Shown here one piece after another: positions 9,883-24,646 of a stretch of 64,000 nt of DNA; the first letter of the stretch is position 1; every line of letters starts with the position of its first letter. The stretch spans positions 4,076,501 to 4,140,500 of the forward strand of contig JAUIMM010000702.1 in assembly GCA_031769625.1 (NCBI GenBank). The letters are read 5' to 3'. The notes below the pieces were generated by a model that saw nothing but the letters and a program-made list of their open reading frames with translations, was not told where the DNA came from and ran no database searches. A program made the translations under genes and the position numbers. Source of the stretch: Taudactylus pleione. Lineage: Eukaryota; Chordata; Amphibia; Anura; Myobatrachidae.

Positions 9883-10857
9883 GTAATTAATGTTTATTAA
9901 TTACCGGTAATTCTCAGGCTAGACTAGTTCTAGTCCTGCAGAGGCACAATGATATGTTCCTGCTATACATTGATACTTCCAAAAATGTCTATTTGCTATG
10001 GACTCTTCTACTTATGCGACACTGTGATTTGGTAGTGTCAGATATACAGTAATTCTGTTTATCTCAGGGTACAGTATATCTCAGCTCTTCACTCTCCCTG
10101 TTTTACTCCATAAATCACGCTTTTTAGTCAAAATCCCCAACAGCATTACACTCACCTTTCCCAACCAAGAATCTTGAGGGTGGTTTTTCAAACACCTGGG
10201 CTTAATGTTGGGAGATTTGAATCTTTTGATTAGAAGATTTGCCTCCGATGTCTAATATTTAAAGATAGATTATAGATAGATAGGTAGCTCAATCATTGAT
10301 AAATAGACACTAGTTAGATAGAGATGTGTCTACATACATCTATCCTCCATGCTATAAGACGTGTTACAAATAACATGTGAGCGCCATGTGACTCGGCATT
10401 GCAGAGCATCTTTCCATGCGACTTTTGCCCTTAAAATGTGTCTTTATTTGCAAAGCAATGTGAATAGGACGCAAAAGCAGCTTATACTGATTAAAGAGAT
10501 ATTCGGCATGCCTATATTCTGTGTGTGTAACTGCTGCTGTATCTGCATGCAAAATGCAACTTTACAGTGTCACAGCCACTGACACTGTAACGTATCATTT
10601 TGCATGCACATATATCCGCAGTCGCACACAGAACATAGGCATGCCACATATCATTTTAATCAGCATAAGCTCCTTGTCCATCATATTTTGCATCGCTTTG
10701 CAATGAAGACACATTTTAAGGGGAAAAGTTACGTGAAAAGACACTCAGTTCTATTGTGTCGTGCCATTGTATAACACTTCCAGAAGGGCTGTTTAACGCG
10801 CAGGGAGACTAGGTGTATGTGAACACATCTGTAGATTGCCCATATATAGATAGATAT

Positions 10858-10890
<33 letters not shown>

Positions 10891-13321
10891 GAGATAGATA
10901 GTTAGATAGAGAGATAGATAGATAGATATAGAGATAGATAGATTGATAGATATAGAGATAGATAGATAGATACATAGATAAAGAGATAGATAGAGAGATA
11001 GATAGATATAGAGATAGATTGATAGATATAGAGATAGATAGACAGACAGATAGGCAGACACTAGTTCTTTGGCCCTTATAACTCGTCTTTTGCTGTGTTG
11101 ATAGTTATCATGTCTCGCTTTCTATGTGTTGCTAGTTGTGGGAGCATTTGGTAGGGTATATAGACTGTAAGCTCCACTGGGGCAAGGACTGAAATGAATG
11201 GCCGAACATTTTTTGTAAAGTGCTGCGGAATGTATGTGCGCTACATAACAAGCTGGTAATAAATAATAGTAAATAATTAGATACAGATGCATCCACATAC
11301 ATCAATCCTCCATGTGCTTTGAGATGTGTTATGAATAATGTGTGAGTACAATGTGACTCTGTAGCACAGAGCATCTTTCCAGGTGACTTTTTCCATTAAT
11401 ATGTGTCTTATTTGCAAAGCAATGTGAATAGGACGTAAAAGCAGCTTATACTGATTAAAATGATATTTGGCATGCCTATATTCTGTGTGTGTGACTGCTG
11501 CTGTATCTGCATGCAAAATGCAACTTTACAGTGTCACAGCCACTGACACTGTAACGTATAATTTTGCATGCAGATATATCCGCAGTCGCACACAGAACAT
11601 AGGCATGCCACATGTCATTTTAATCAGCATAAGCTCCTTGTCCATCATATTTTGCATCGCTTTGCAATGAAGACACATTTTAAGGGGAAAAGTTACACGA
11701 AAAGACACTCAGTTCTTTTTTGTCATGCCATGGTATAACACTTCCAGAAGGGCTGTTTAACGCACAGGGAGACTAGGTGTATGTGATCACATCTGTAGCT
11801 TGCCCATATATAGATAGATATAAAGATAGATAGATAGATAAAGAGATAGATAGTTAGAGAGATAGATATAGAGATAGATAGATTGATTGATAGATATAGA
11901 GATAGATAGATAGAGCGAGAGATAGATAGATAGATATAAAGATAGATGGATTGATAGATATAGAGATAGATAGATAAAGAGATGGATAGTTAGATAGAAA
12001 GATAGATATAGAGATAGATAGATTGATTGATAGATATAGAGATAGATAGATAAAGAGATATTTAGATAGAGCGAGAGATAGATAGATATAAAGATAGATA
12101 GACTGATAGATATAAAGATAGATAGATATATAAAGAGATGGATAGTTAGATAGAAAGATAGATATAGCGATAGATAGATTGATTGATAGATATAAATATA
12201 GATAGATAAAGAGATAGATAGATAGAGCGAGAGATAGATAGATATAAAGATAGATAGATTGATAGATATAGAGATAGATAGACAGATAGGCAGACACTAG
12301 TTCTTTAGCCCTTATAACTCGTCTTTCGCTGTGTTGCTAGTTATCATGTCTCGCTTTCTGTGTGTTGCTGGTTGTGTGAGCATTTGGTAGGGGATATAGA
12401 CTTTAAGCTCCACTGGGGCAAGGACTGAAATGAATGGCCAAACATTTTTTGTAAAGCGCTGCAGAATGTATTTGCGCTATATAACAAGCTGGTAATAAAT
12501 AATAATAAATAATTAGATACAGATGCGTCCACATACATCAATCCTCCATGTGCTTTGAGATGTGTTACGAATAATGGGTGAGTACAATGTGACTCTGTAG
12601 CACAGTGCATCTTTCCTGGTGACCTTTTCCATTAATATGTGTCTGATTTGCAAAGCGATGCGAATAGGACGCAAAAGCAGCTTCTACTGATTAAAATAAT
12701 ATATGGCATTTCTACTGTATAATCTGTGTGTGACTGAGCTGTATCTGCATGCGATATGCAATTTTACAGTGTCACAGCCGCTGACACTGTAATGTAGCAT
12801 TTTGCATGCAGATATATCCGCAGTCGCACACAGAACATAGGCATGCCACAGATCATTTTAATCAGCATAAGCTGCTTGTCCATTCTATTTTGCATCGCTT
12901 TACAATTAAGACAGATTTTAAGGGGAAAAGTTACACGAAAAGACGCTCACTTCTATTGTGTCGTGCCACAGTATAACAGTACTAGAAGGACTGTTTAACG
13001 CGAGAGACTAGGTGTATTTGAACACATCTGTTGGTTGCCCATATATATATAAATAGATAGATAGATAGAGAGATGGATCGGTACTGATTCTTGCCACGGT
13101 ATAACTTATCTACAAGGGCTGTTTAACGCGCAGTGAGGCTAGGTGTAAGTGAACACATCTGTAGATCATCCATATACTGTATAGATAGATATAGACATAG
13201 ACAGATAGATAGATATAGTCCAAATTCACCCTGCCAACAATGACAGACCCAACTGAGATATATTTGCATGTATAGTGTATAGCAAGAACATGTTATCGCG
13301 CCTCTCAATCTTTTTTTCCAG

Positions 13322-13464
13322 GTGGGCCTTTTCCATGAATCAAAATGTGAGGTCAGCATCTAAGCAAACTACATCGCTGGACTTTTGTGAGGTGTCCTTG
13401 AATCCAAACTTCTACTCATGGCAACGCTCAAAGAGGAGCCAACGGAAGAGGAGACCCAGAAAAG
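13322..13464 (+). other. Candidate exon, copy 5
   Basis: Identical in the exon to copy 2 (MATLKEEPTEEETQK, ATG at 13418). This supports the block duplication of domain D1. Confidence 0.42.
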
Positions 13465-15627
13465 GTAATTAATGTTTATTAATTACCGGTAATTCTCAGG
13501 CTAGACTAGTTCTAGTCCTGCAGAGGCACGATGATATGTTCCTGCTATACATTGATACTTCCAAAAATGTCTATTTGCTATGGACTCTTCTACTTATGCG
13601 ACACTGTGATTTGGTAGTGTCAGATATACAGTAATTCTGTTTATCTCAGGGTACAGTATATCTCAGCTCTTCACTCTCCCTGTTTTACTCCATAAATCAC
13701 TCTTTTTAGTCAAAATCCCCAACAGCATTACACTCACCTTTCCCAACCAAGAATCTTGAGGGTGGTTTTTCAAACACCTGGGCTTAATGTTGGGAGATTT
13801 GAATCTTTTGATTAGAAGATTTGCCTCCGATGTCTAATATTTAAAGATAGATTATAGATAGATAGGTAGCTCAATCATTGATAAATAGACACTAGTTAGA
13901 TAGAGATGTGTCTACATTCATCTATCCTCCATGCTATAAGACGTGTTACAAATAACGTGTGAGCGCCATGTGACTCGGCATTGCAGAGCATCTTTCCATG
14001 CGACTTTTGCCCTTAAAATGTGTCTTTATTTGCAAAGCAATGTGAATAGGACGCAAAAGCAGCTTATACTGATTAAAGAGATATTCGGCATGCCTATATT
14101 CTGTGTGTGTAACTGCTGCTGTATCTGCATGCAAAATGCAACTTTACAGTGTCACAGCCACTGACACTGTAACGTATCATTATGCATGCAGATATATCCG
14201 CAGTCGCACACAGAACATAGGCATGCCACATATTTTAATCAGCATAAGCTCCTTGTCCATCATATTTTGCATCGCTTTGCAATGAAGACACATTTTAAGG
14301 GGAAAAGTTACACGAAAAGACACTCAGTTCTATTGTGTCGTGCCATGGTATAACACTTCCAGAAGGGCTGTTTAACGCACAGGGAGACTAGGTGTATGTG
14401 AACACATCTGTAGATTGCCCATATATAGATAGATATAAAGATAGATAAAGAGATAGATAGTTAGATAGAGAGATAGATAGATAGATATAGAGATAGATAG
14501 ATAGATAGATTGATTGATAGATATAGAGATAGATAGATAGATAGATAGAAAGATAGATAGATTGATAGATATAGAGATAGATAGACTGATAGGCAGACAC
14601 TAGTTCTTTAGCCCTTATAACTCATCTTTCGCTGTGTTGCTAGTTATCATGTCTCGCTTTCTGTGTGTTGCTAGTTGTGTGGGCATTTGGTAGGGGATAT
14701 AGACTGTAAGCTCCACTGGGGCAAGGACTGAAATGAATGGCCAAACATTTTTTGTAAAGCGCTGCAGAATGTATGTGCGCTATATAACAAGCTGGTAATA
14801 AATAATAATAAATAATTAGATACAGATGCGTCCACATACATCAATCCTCCATGTGCTTTGAGATGTGTTACGAATAATGGGTGAGTACAATGTGACTCTG
14901 TAGCACAGTGCATCTTTCCAGGTGACCTTTTCCATTAATATGTGTCTGATTTGCAAAGCGATGCAAATAGAACACAAAAGCAGCTTCTACTAATTAAAAT
15001 GATATATGGCATTTCTACTGTATAATCTGTGTGTGACTGAGCTGTATCTGCATGCGATATGCAATTTTACAGTGTCACAGCCGCTGACACTGTAATGTAG
15101 CATTTTGCATGCAGATATATCCGCAGTCGCACACAGAACATAGGCATGCCACAGATTATTTTAATCAGCATAAGCTGCTTGTCCATTCTATTTTGCATCG
15201 CTTTACAATTAAGACAGATTTTAAGGGGAAAAGTTACACGAAAAGACGCTCACTTGTATTGTGTCGTGCCACAGTATAACAGTACTAGAAGGACTGTTTA
15301 ACGCGAGAGGAGACTAGGTGTATTTGAACACATCTGTTGGTTGCCCATATATATATAAATAGATAGATAGATAGATAGAGAGATGGATCGGTACCGATTC
15401 GTGCCACGGTATAACTTATCTACAAGGGCTGTTTAACGCGCAGTGAGGCTTGGTGTATGTGAACACATCTGTAGATCGTCCATATACTGTATAGATATAG
15501 ACATAGACAGATAGATAGATATAGTCCAAATTCACCCTGCCAACAATGACAGACCCAACTGAGATATATTTGCATGTATAGTGTATAGCAAGAACATGTT
15601 ATCGCGCCTCTCAATCTTTTTTTCCAG

Positions 15628-15770
15628 GTGGGCCTTTTCCATGAATCAAAATGTGAGGTCAGCATCTAAGCAAACTACATCGCTGGACTTTTGTGAGGTG
15701 TCCTTGAATCCAGACTTCTACTCATGGCAATGCTCAAAGAAGAACCAACGGAAGAGGAGACCCAGAACAG
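15628..15770 (+). other. Candidate exon, copy 6
   Basis: Matches copy 3 (ATG at 15724, MAMLKEEPTEEETQN). Splice borders are intact. Confidence 0.42.
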
Positions 15771-17920
15771 GTAATTAATGTTTATTAATTACCGGTAATT
15801 CTCAGGCTAGACTAGTTCTAGTCCTGCAGAGGCACAATGATATGTTCCTGCTATACATTGATACTTCCAAAAATGTCTATTTGCTATGGACTCTTCTACT
15901 TATGCGACACTGTGATTTGGTAGTGTCAGATATACAGTAATTCTGTTTATCTCAGGGTACAGTATATCTCAGCTCTTCACTCTCCCTGTTTTACTCCATA
16001 AATACGCTTTTTAGTCAAAATCCCCAACAGCATTACACTCACCTTTCCCAAACAAGAATCTTGAGGGTGGTTTTTCAAACACCTGGGCTTAATGTTGGGA
16101 GATTTGAATCTTTTGATTAGAAGATTTGCCTCCGATGTCTAATATTTAAAGATAGATTATAGATAGATAGGTAGCTCAATCATTGATAAATAGACACTAG
16201 TTAGATAGAGATGTGTCTACATACATCTATCCTCCATGCTATAAGACGTGTTACAAATAACGTGTGAGCGCCATGTGACTCGGCATTGCAGAGCATCTTT
16301 CCATGCGACTTTTGCCCTTAAAATGTGTCTTTATTTGCAAAGCAATGTGAATAGGACGCAAAAGCATCTTATACTGATTAAAGAGATATTCGGCATGCCT
16401 ATATTCTGTGTGTGTAACTGCTGCTGTATCTGCATGCAAAATGCAACTTTACAGTGTCACAGCCACTGACACTGTAACGTATCATTTTGCATGCAGATAT
16501 ATCCGCAGTCGCACACAGAACATAGGCATGCCACATATTTTAATCAGCATAAGCTCCTTGTCCATCATATTTTGCATCGCTTTGCAATGAAGACACATTT
16601 TAAGGGGAAAAGTTACACGAAAAGACACTCAGTTCTATTGTGTCGTGCCATGGTATAACACTTCCAGAAGGGCTGTTTAACGCACAGGGAGACTAGGTGT
16701 ATGTGAACACATCTGTAGATTGCCCATATATAGATAGATATAAAGATAGATAAAGAGATAGATAGTTAGATAGAGAGATAGATAGATAGATATAGAGATA
16801 GATAGATAGATTGATTTATAGATATAGAGATAGATAGATAGATAGAAAGATAGATAGATTGATAGATATAGAGATAGATAGACTGATAGGCAGACACTAG
16901 TTCTTTAGCCCTTATAACTCATCTTTCGCTGTGTTGCTAGTTATCATGTCTCGCTTTCTGTGTGTTGCTAGTTGTGTGGGCATTTGGTAGGGGATATAGA
17001 CTGTAAGCTCCACTGGGGCAAGGACTGAAATGAATGGCCAAACATTTTTTGTAAAGCGCTGCAGAAAGTATGTGCGCTATATAACAAGCTGGTAATAAAT
17101 AATAATAAATAATTAGATACAGATGCGTCCACATACATCAATCCTCCATGTGCTTTGAGATGTGTTACGAATAATGGGTGAGTACAATGTGACTCTGTAG
17201 CACAGTGCATCTTTCCAGGTGACCTTTTCCATTAATATGTGTCTGATTTGCAAAGCGATGCAAATAGAACGCAAAAGCAGCTTCTACTAATTAAAATGAT
17301 ATATGGCATTTCTACTGTATAATCTGTGTGTGACTGAGCTGTATCTGCATGCGATATGCAATTTTACAGTGTCACAGCCGCTGACACTGTAATGTAGCAT
17401 TTTGCATGCAGATATATCCGCAGTCGCACACAGAACATAGGCATGCCACAGATCATTTTAATCAGCATAAGCTGCTTGTCCATTCTATTTTGCATCGCTT
17501 TACAATTAAGACAGATTTTAAGGGGAAAAGTTACACGAAAAGACGCTCACTTCTATTGTGTCGTGCCACAGTATAACAGTACTAGAAGGACTGTTTAACG
17601 CGAGAGGAGACTAGGTGTATTTGAACACATCTGTTGGTTGCCCATATATATATAAATAGATAGATAGATAGAGAGATGGATCGGTACCGATTCGTGCCAC
17701 GGTATAACTTATCTACAAGGGCTGTTTAACGCGCAGTGAGGCTTGGTGTATGTGAACACATCTGTAGATCGTCCATATACTGTATAGATATAGACATAGA
17801 CAGATAGATAGATATAGTCCAAATTCACCCTGCCAACAATGACAGACCCAACTGAGATATATTTGCATGTATAGTGTATAGCAAGAACATGTTATCGCGC
17901 CTCTCAATCTTTTTTTCCAG

Positions 17921-18063
17921 GTGGGCCTTTTCCATGAATCAAAATGTGAGGTCAGCATCTAAGCAAACTACATCGCTGGACTTTTGTGAGGTGTCCTTGA
18001 ATCCAGACTTCTACTCATGGCAACGCTCAAAGAAGAACCAACGGAAGAGGAGACCCAGAACAG
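17921..18063 (+). other. Candidate exon, copy 7
   Basis: The ATG at 18017 reads MATLKEEPTEEETQN with GAA GAA codons. The long frame has RSKKN where copy 4 has RSKRN. Confidence 0.42.
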
Positions 18064-21000
18064 GTAATTAATGTTTATTAATTACCGGTAATTCTCAGGC
18101 TAGACTAGTTCTAGTCCTGCAGAGGCACAATGATATGTTCCTGCTATACATTGATACTTCCAAAAATGTCTATTTGCTATGGACTCTTCTACTTATGCGA
18201 CACTGTGATTTGGTAGTGTCAGATATACAGTAATTCTGTTTATCTCAGGGTACAGTATATCTCAGCTCTTCACTCTCCCTGTTTTACTCCATAAATCACG
18301 CTTTTTAGTCAAAATCCCCAACAGCATTACACTCACCTTTCCCAACCAAGAATCTTGAGGGTGGTTTTTCAAACACCTGGGCTTAATGTTGGGAGATTTG
18401 AATCTTTTGATTAGAAGATTTGCCTCCGATGTCTAATATTTAAAGATAGATTATAGATAGATAGGTAGCTCAATCATTGATAAATAGACACTAGTTAGAT
18501 ACAGATGTGTCTACATACATCTATCCTCCATGTGCTATAAGACGTGTTACAAATAACGTGTGAGCGCCATGTGACTCGGCATTGCAGAGCATCTTTCCAT
18601 GCGACTTTTGCCCTTAAAATGTGTCTTTATTTGCAAAGCGATGTGAATAGGACGCAAAAGCAGCTTATGCTGATTAAAAAGATATTCGGCATGCCTATAT
18701 TCTGTGTGTGTAACTGCTGCTGTATCTGCATGCAAAATGCAACTTTACAGTGTCACAGCCACTGACACTGTAACGTATCATTTTGCATGCAGATATATCT
18801 GCAGTCGCACACAGAACATAGGCATGCCACATATCATTTTAATCAGCATAAGCTCCTTGTCCATCATATTTTGCATCGCTTTGCAATTAAGACACATTTT
18901 AAGGGGAAAAGTTACACGAAAAGACGCATACTTCTATTGTGTCGTGCCACAGTATAACACCACTAGAAGGACTGTTTAACGTGAGCGGAGACTAGGTGTA
19001 TGTGAACACATCTGTTGGCTGCCTATATATAGATAGATAAAAAGATAGATAGATAGATAGATAAAGAGATTGATAGTAAGATAGAGAGATAGATAGATAG
19101 ATAGATATAGAGATAGATAGATTGATAGATATAGAGATAGATAGATATATAGATAGAGATCGATAGATAGAGAGAAAGATAGATATAGAGATAGATTGAT
19201 AGATATAGAGATAGATAGACAGACAGATAGGCAGACACTTGTTCTTTGGCCCTTATAACTCGTCTTTCGCTGTGTTGATAGTTATCATGTCTCACTTTCT
19301 ATGTGTTGCTAGTTGTGGGAGCATTTGGTAGGGCATATAGACTGTAAGCTCCACTGGGGCAAGGACTGAAATGAATGGCCGAACATTTTTTGTAAAGCGC
19401 TGCGGAATGTATGTGCGCTACATAACAAGCTGGTAATAAATAATAGTAAATAATTAGATACAGATGCATCCACATACATCAATCCTCCATGTGCTTTGAG
19501 ATGTGTTATGAATAATGTGTGAGTACAATGTGACTCTGTAGCACAGAGCATCTTTCCAGGTGACTTTTTCCATTAATATGTGTCTTATTTGCAAAGCAAT
19601 GCGAATAGTACGTAAAAGCAGCTTATACTGATTAAAATGATATTCAGCATGCCTATATTCTGTGTGTGTGACTGCTGCTGTATCTGCATGCAAAATGCAA
19701 CTTTACAGTGTCACAGCCACTGACACTGTAACGTATCATTTTGCATGCAGATATATCCGCAGTCGCACACAGAACATAGGCATGCCACATATCATTTTAA
19801 TCAGCATAAGCTCCTTGTCCATCATATTTTGCATCGCTTTGCAATGAAGACACATTTTAAGGGGAAAAGTTACACGAAAAGACACTCAGTTCTTTTTTGT
19901 CGTGCCATGGTATAACACTTCCAGAAGGGCTGTTTAACGCACAGGGAGACTAGGTGTATGTGAACACATCTGTAGATTGCCCATATATAGATAGATATAA
20001 AGATAGATAGATAGATAGATAGATAAAGAGATAGATAGTTAGAGAGATAGATATAGAGATAGATAGATTGATTGATAGATATAGAGATAGATAAAGAGAT
20101 AGATAGATTGATAGATATAGAGATAGATACATAGATAAAGAGAGGGATAGTTAGATAGAAAGATAGATATAGAGATAGATAGATTGATTGATAGATATAG
20201 AGATAGGTAGATAAAGAGATAGATAGATAGAGCTAGAGATAGATAGTTATAAAGATAGATAGATTGATAGATATAGAGATAGTTAGACAGATAGGCAGAC
20301 ACTAGTTCTTTGGCCCTTATAACTCGTCTTTCGCTGTGTTGCTAGTTATCATGTCTCGCTTTCTATGTGTTGCTAGTTGTGTGAGCATTTGGTAGGGGAT
20401 ATAGACTGTAAGCTCCACTGGGGCAAGGACTGAAATGAATGGCCAAACATTTTTTGTAAAGCGCTGCAGAATGTATGTGCGCTATATAACAAGCTGGTAA
20501 TAAATAATAATAAATAATTAGATACAGATGCATCCACATACATCAATCCTCCATGTGCTTTGAGATGTGTTACGAATAATGGGTGAGTACAATGTGACTC
20601 TGTAGCACAGTGCATCTTTCCAGGTGACCTTTTCCGTTAATATGTGTCTGATTTGCAAAGCGATGCAAATAGAACGCAAAAGCAGCTTCTACTAATTAAA
20701 ATGATATATGGCATTTCTACTGTATAATCTGTGTGTGACTGAGCTGTATCTGCATGCGATATGCAATTTTACAGTGTCACAGCCGCTGACACTGTAATGT
20801 AGCATTTTGCATGCAGATATATCCGCAGTCGCACACAGAACATAGGCATGCCACAGATCATTTTAATCAGCATAAGCTGCTTGTCCATTCTATTTTGCAT
20901 CGCTTTACAATTAAGACAGATTTTAAGGGGAAAAGTTACACGAAAAGACGCTCACTTCTATTGTGTCGTGCCACAGTATAACAGTACTAGAAGGACTGTT

Positions 21001-21325
21001 TAACGCGAGAGGAGACTAGGTGTATTTGAACACATCTGTTGGTTGCCCATATATATATAAATAGATAGATAGATAGAGAGATGGATCGGTACCGATTCGT
21101 GCCACGGTATAACTTATCTACAAGGGCTGTTTAACGCGCAGTGAGGCTTGGTGTATGTGAACACATCTGTAGATCGTCCATATACTGTATAGATATAGAC
21201 ATAGACAGATAGATAGATATAGTCCAAATTCACCCTGCCAACAATGACAGACCCAACTGAGATATATTTGCATGTATAGTGTATAGCAAGAACATGTTAT
21301 CGCGCCTCTCAATCTTTTTTTCCAG

Positions 21326-21468
21326 GTGGGCCTTTTCCATGAATCAAAATGTGAGGTCAGCATCTAAGCAAACTACATCGCTGGACTTTTGTGAGGTGTC
21401 CTTGAATCCAGACTTCTACTCATGGCAACGCTCAAAGAAGAACCAACGGAAGAGGAGACCCAGAACAG
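21326..21468 (+). other. Candidate exon, copy 8 (last before the E-less domain)
   Basis: Same exon sequence as copy 7, ATG at 21422. The next E module to the right is 25.55 kb away. Confidence 0.42.
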
Positions 21469-23344
21469 GTAATTAATGTTTATTAATTACCGGTAATTCT
21501 CAGGCTAGACTAGTTCTAGTCCTGCAGAGGCACGATGATATGTTCCTGCTATACATTGATACTTCCAAAAATGTCTATTTGCTATGGACTCTTCTACTTA
21601 TGCGACACTGTGATTTGGTAGTGTCAGATATACAGTAATTCTGTTTATCTCAGGGTACAGTATATCTCAGCTCTTCACTCTCCCTGTTTTACTCCATAAA
21701 TCATGCTTTTTAGTCAAAATCCCCAACAGCATTACACTCACCTTTCCCAACCAAGAATCTTGAGGGTGGTTTTTCAAACACCTGGGCTTAATGTTGGGAG
21801 ATTTGAATCTTTTGATTAGAAGATTTGCCTCCGATGTCTAATATTTAAAGATAGATTATAGATAGATAGGTAGCTCAATCATTGATAAATAGACACTAGT
21901 TAGATACAGATGTGTCTAAATACATCTATCCTCCATGTGCTATAAGACGTGTTACAAATAACGTGTGAGCGCCATGTGACTCGGCATTGCAGAGCATCTT
22001 TCCATGCGACTTTTGCCCTTAAAATGTGTCTTTATTTGCAAAGCGATGTGAATAGGACGCAAAAGCAGCATATGCTGATTAAAAAGATATTCGGCATGCC
22101 TATATTCTGTGTGTGTAACTGCTGCTGTATCTGCATGCAAAATGCAACTTTACAGTGTCACAGCCACTGACACTGTAACGTATCATTTTGCATGCAGATA
22201 TATCCGCAGTCGCACACAGAACATAGGCATGCCACATATCATTTTAATCAGCATAAGCTCCTTGTCCATCATATTTTGCATTGCTTTGCAATGAAGACAC
22301 ATTTTAAGGGGAAAAGTTACACGAAAAGACGCATACTTCTATTGTGTCGTGCCACAGTATAACACCACTAGAAGGACTGTTTAACGCGAGCGGAGACTAG
22401 GTGTATGTGAACACATCTGTTGGCTGCCTATATATAGATAGATATAAAGATAGATAGATAGATAAAGAGATTGATAGTTAGATAGAGAGATAGATAGATA
22501 TAGAGATAGATAGATAGATAAAGAGATCGATAGATAGAGAGATAGATAGATATAGAGATAGATTGATAGATATAGAGTTAGATAGACAGACAGATAGGCA
22601 GACACTTGTTCTTTGGCCCTTATAACTCGTCTTTAGCTGTGTTGATAGTTATCATGTCTCGCTTTCTATGTGTTGCTAGTTGTGGGAGCATTTGGTAGGG
22701 CATATAGACTGTAAGCTCCACTGGGGCAAGGACTGAAATGAATGGCCGAACATTTTTTGTAAAGCGCTGCGGAATGTATGTGCGCTACATAACAAGCTGG
22801 TAATAAATAATAGTAAATAATTAGATACAGATGCATCCACATACATCAATCCTCCATGTGCTTTGACATGTGTTATGAATAATGTGTGAGTACAATGTGA
22901 CTCTGTAGCACAGAGCATCTTTCCAGGTGACTTTTTCCATTAATATGTGTCTTATTTGCAAAGCAATGTGAATAGGACGTAAAAGCAGCTTATACTGATT
23001 AAAATGATATTCGGCATGCCTATATTCTGTGTGTGTGACTGCTGCTGTGTCTGCATGCAAAATGCAACTTTACAGTGTCACAGCCACTGACACTGTAACG
23101 TATCATTTTGCATGCAGATATATCCGCAGTCGCACACAGAACATAGGCATGCCACATGTCATTTTAATCAGCATAAGCTCCTTGTCCATCATATTTTGCA
23201 TCGCTTTGCAATGAAGACACATTTTAAGGGGAAAAGTTACATGAAAAGACACTCAGTTCTTTTTTGTCGTGCCATGGTATAACACTTCCAGAAGGGCTGT
23301 TTAACGCACAGGGAGACTAGGTGTATGTGAACACATCTGTAGCT

Positions 23345-23853
23345 TGCCCATATATAGATAGATATAAAGATAGATAGATAGATAGATAAAGAGATAGATA
23401 GTTAGAGAGATAGATATAGAGATAGATAGATTGATTGATAGTTATAGAGATAGATAAAGAGATAGATAGATAGAGCGAGAGATAGATAGATATAAAGATA
23501 GATAGATTGATAGATATAGAGATAGATAGATAGATAAAGAGATGGATAGTTAGATAGAAAGATAGATATAGAGATAGATAGATTGATTGATAGATATAGA
23601 GATAGATAGATAAAGAGATATTTAGATAGAGCGAGAGATAGATAGATATAAAGATAGATAGATTGATAGATATAAAGATAGATAGATAGATAAAGAGATG
23701 GATAGTTAGATAGAAAGATAGATATAGCGATAGATAGATTGATAGATATAAAGATAGATAGATAAAGAGATAGATAGATAGAGCGAGAGATAGATAGATA
23801 TAAAGATAGATAGATTGATAGATATAGAGATAGATAGACAGATAGGCAGACAC
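23345..23853 (+). repeat. Long GATA tract, clearest 156-bp subrepeat
   Basis: GAGCGAGAG occurs at 23473, 23629 and 23781 (spacing 156 and 152), and GATGGATAG at 23541 and 23698 (spacing 157). Three successive subunits are therefore visible within one tract, each carrying the same order of TTGATTGATAG, AAAGAGAT and TATAAAGATAG interruptions. Confidence 0.88.
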
Positions 23854-24073
23854 TAGTTCTTTGGCCCTTATAACTCGTCTTTCGCTGTGTTGCTAGTTAT
23901 CATGTCTCACTTTCTGTGTGTTGCTAGTTGTGTGAGCATTTTTTAGGGGATATAGACTGTAAGCTCCACTGGGGCAAGGACTGAAATGAATGGCCAAACA
24001 TTTTTTGTAAAGCGCTGCAGAATGTATGTGCGCTATATAACAAGCTGGTAATAAATAATAATAAATAATTAGA

Positions 24074-24590
24074 TACAGATGCGTCCACATACATCAATCC
24101 TCCATGTGCTTTGAGATGTGTTACGAATAATGGGTGAGTACAATGTGACTCTGTAGCACAGTGCATCTTTCCAGGTGACCTTTTCCATTAATATGTGTCT
24201 GATTTGCAAAGCGATGCGAATAGGACGCAAAAGCAGCTTCTACTGATTAAAATGAGATTTGGCATTTCTACTGTATAATCTGTGTGTGACTGAGCTGTAT
24301 CTGCATGCGATATGCAATTTTACAGTGTCACAGCCGCTGACACTGTAATGTAGCATTTTGCATGCAGATATATCCGCAGTCGCACACAGAACATAGGCAT
24401 GCCACATATCATTTTAATCAGCATAAGCTCCTTGTCCATCATATTTTGCATTGCTTTGCAATGAAGACACATTTTAAGGGGAAAAGTTACACGAAAAGAC
24501 GCATACTTCTATTGTGTCGTGCCACAGTATAACACCACTAGAAGGACTGTTTAACGCGAGCGGAGACTAGGTGTATGTGAACACATCTGT
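24074..24590. repeat. Recombinant palindrome B/C (first of ten)
   Basis: The left arm and loop are B type (GCGTCCACATAC, GGCATTTCTACTG, ACAGCCGCT). The right arm is C type (CATATCATTTTAATC, AAGCTCCTTG, ATTTTGCATTGC, GACGCATACTTC). The switch lies in the shared block at about 24355-24406. All ten hybrids have the same switch. They start at 24074, 26292, 28466, 30636, 32846, 35056, 37270, 39440, 41646 and 43856. A crossover between B and C removes exactly the H and E modules that normally lie between them. Confidence 0.88.
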
Positions 24591-24615
24591 TGGCTGCCTA
24601 TATATAGATAGATAT

Positions 24616-24646
<31 letters not shown>

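Larger units (their letters stand above)
10490..18499. repeat. Second copy of a D1 multi-unit block
   Basis: Sequence from about 10.49 to 13.1 kb closely matches 1-2.7 kb at an offset of about 10,489 bp, including the same A-type variants and nearly the same long GATA tract. Sequence from about 13.2 to 18.5 kb matches about 5.0-10.4 kb at an offset of 8181-8197 bp. The exon variants repeat in order: the copy with NPN and RKG residues, then the copy with a Cys codon, then the copy with RSK. The change of offset, about 2.3 kb, means the second copy has one fewer 2.3-kb unit. Confidence 0.8.
1..22420. repeat. Domain D1: E-bearing units of 2.3 kb and 3.4-3.6 kb
   Basis: Eight E modules occur here, with exon starts at 2840, 5125, 7443, 9740, 13322, 15628, 17921 and 21326. 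Spacings are 2285, 2318, 2297, 3582, 2306, 2293 and 3405 bp. The short spacings are S-P(B)-H-E-P(C)-G. The long ones carry an extra S-P(A)-G block, at about 10.8-11.8 kb and 19.0-20.0 kb; another A block lies at about 0.36-1.3 kb, left of the first E. Outside the candidate exons the bases are GATA repeat, palindrome arms and retroposon-like sequence, and I see no other gene. Confidence 0.9.
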
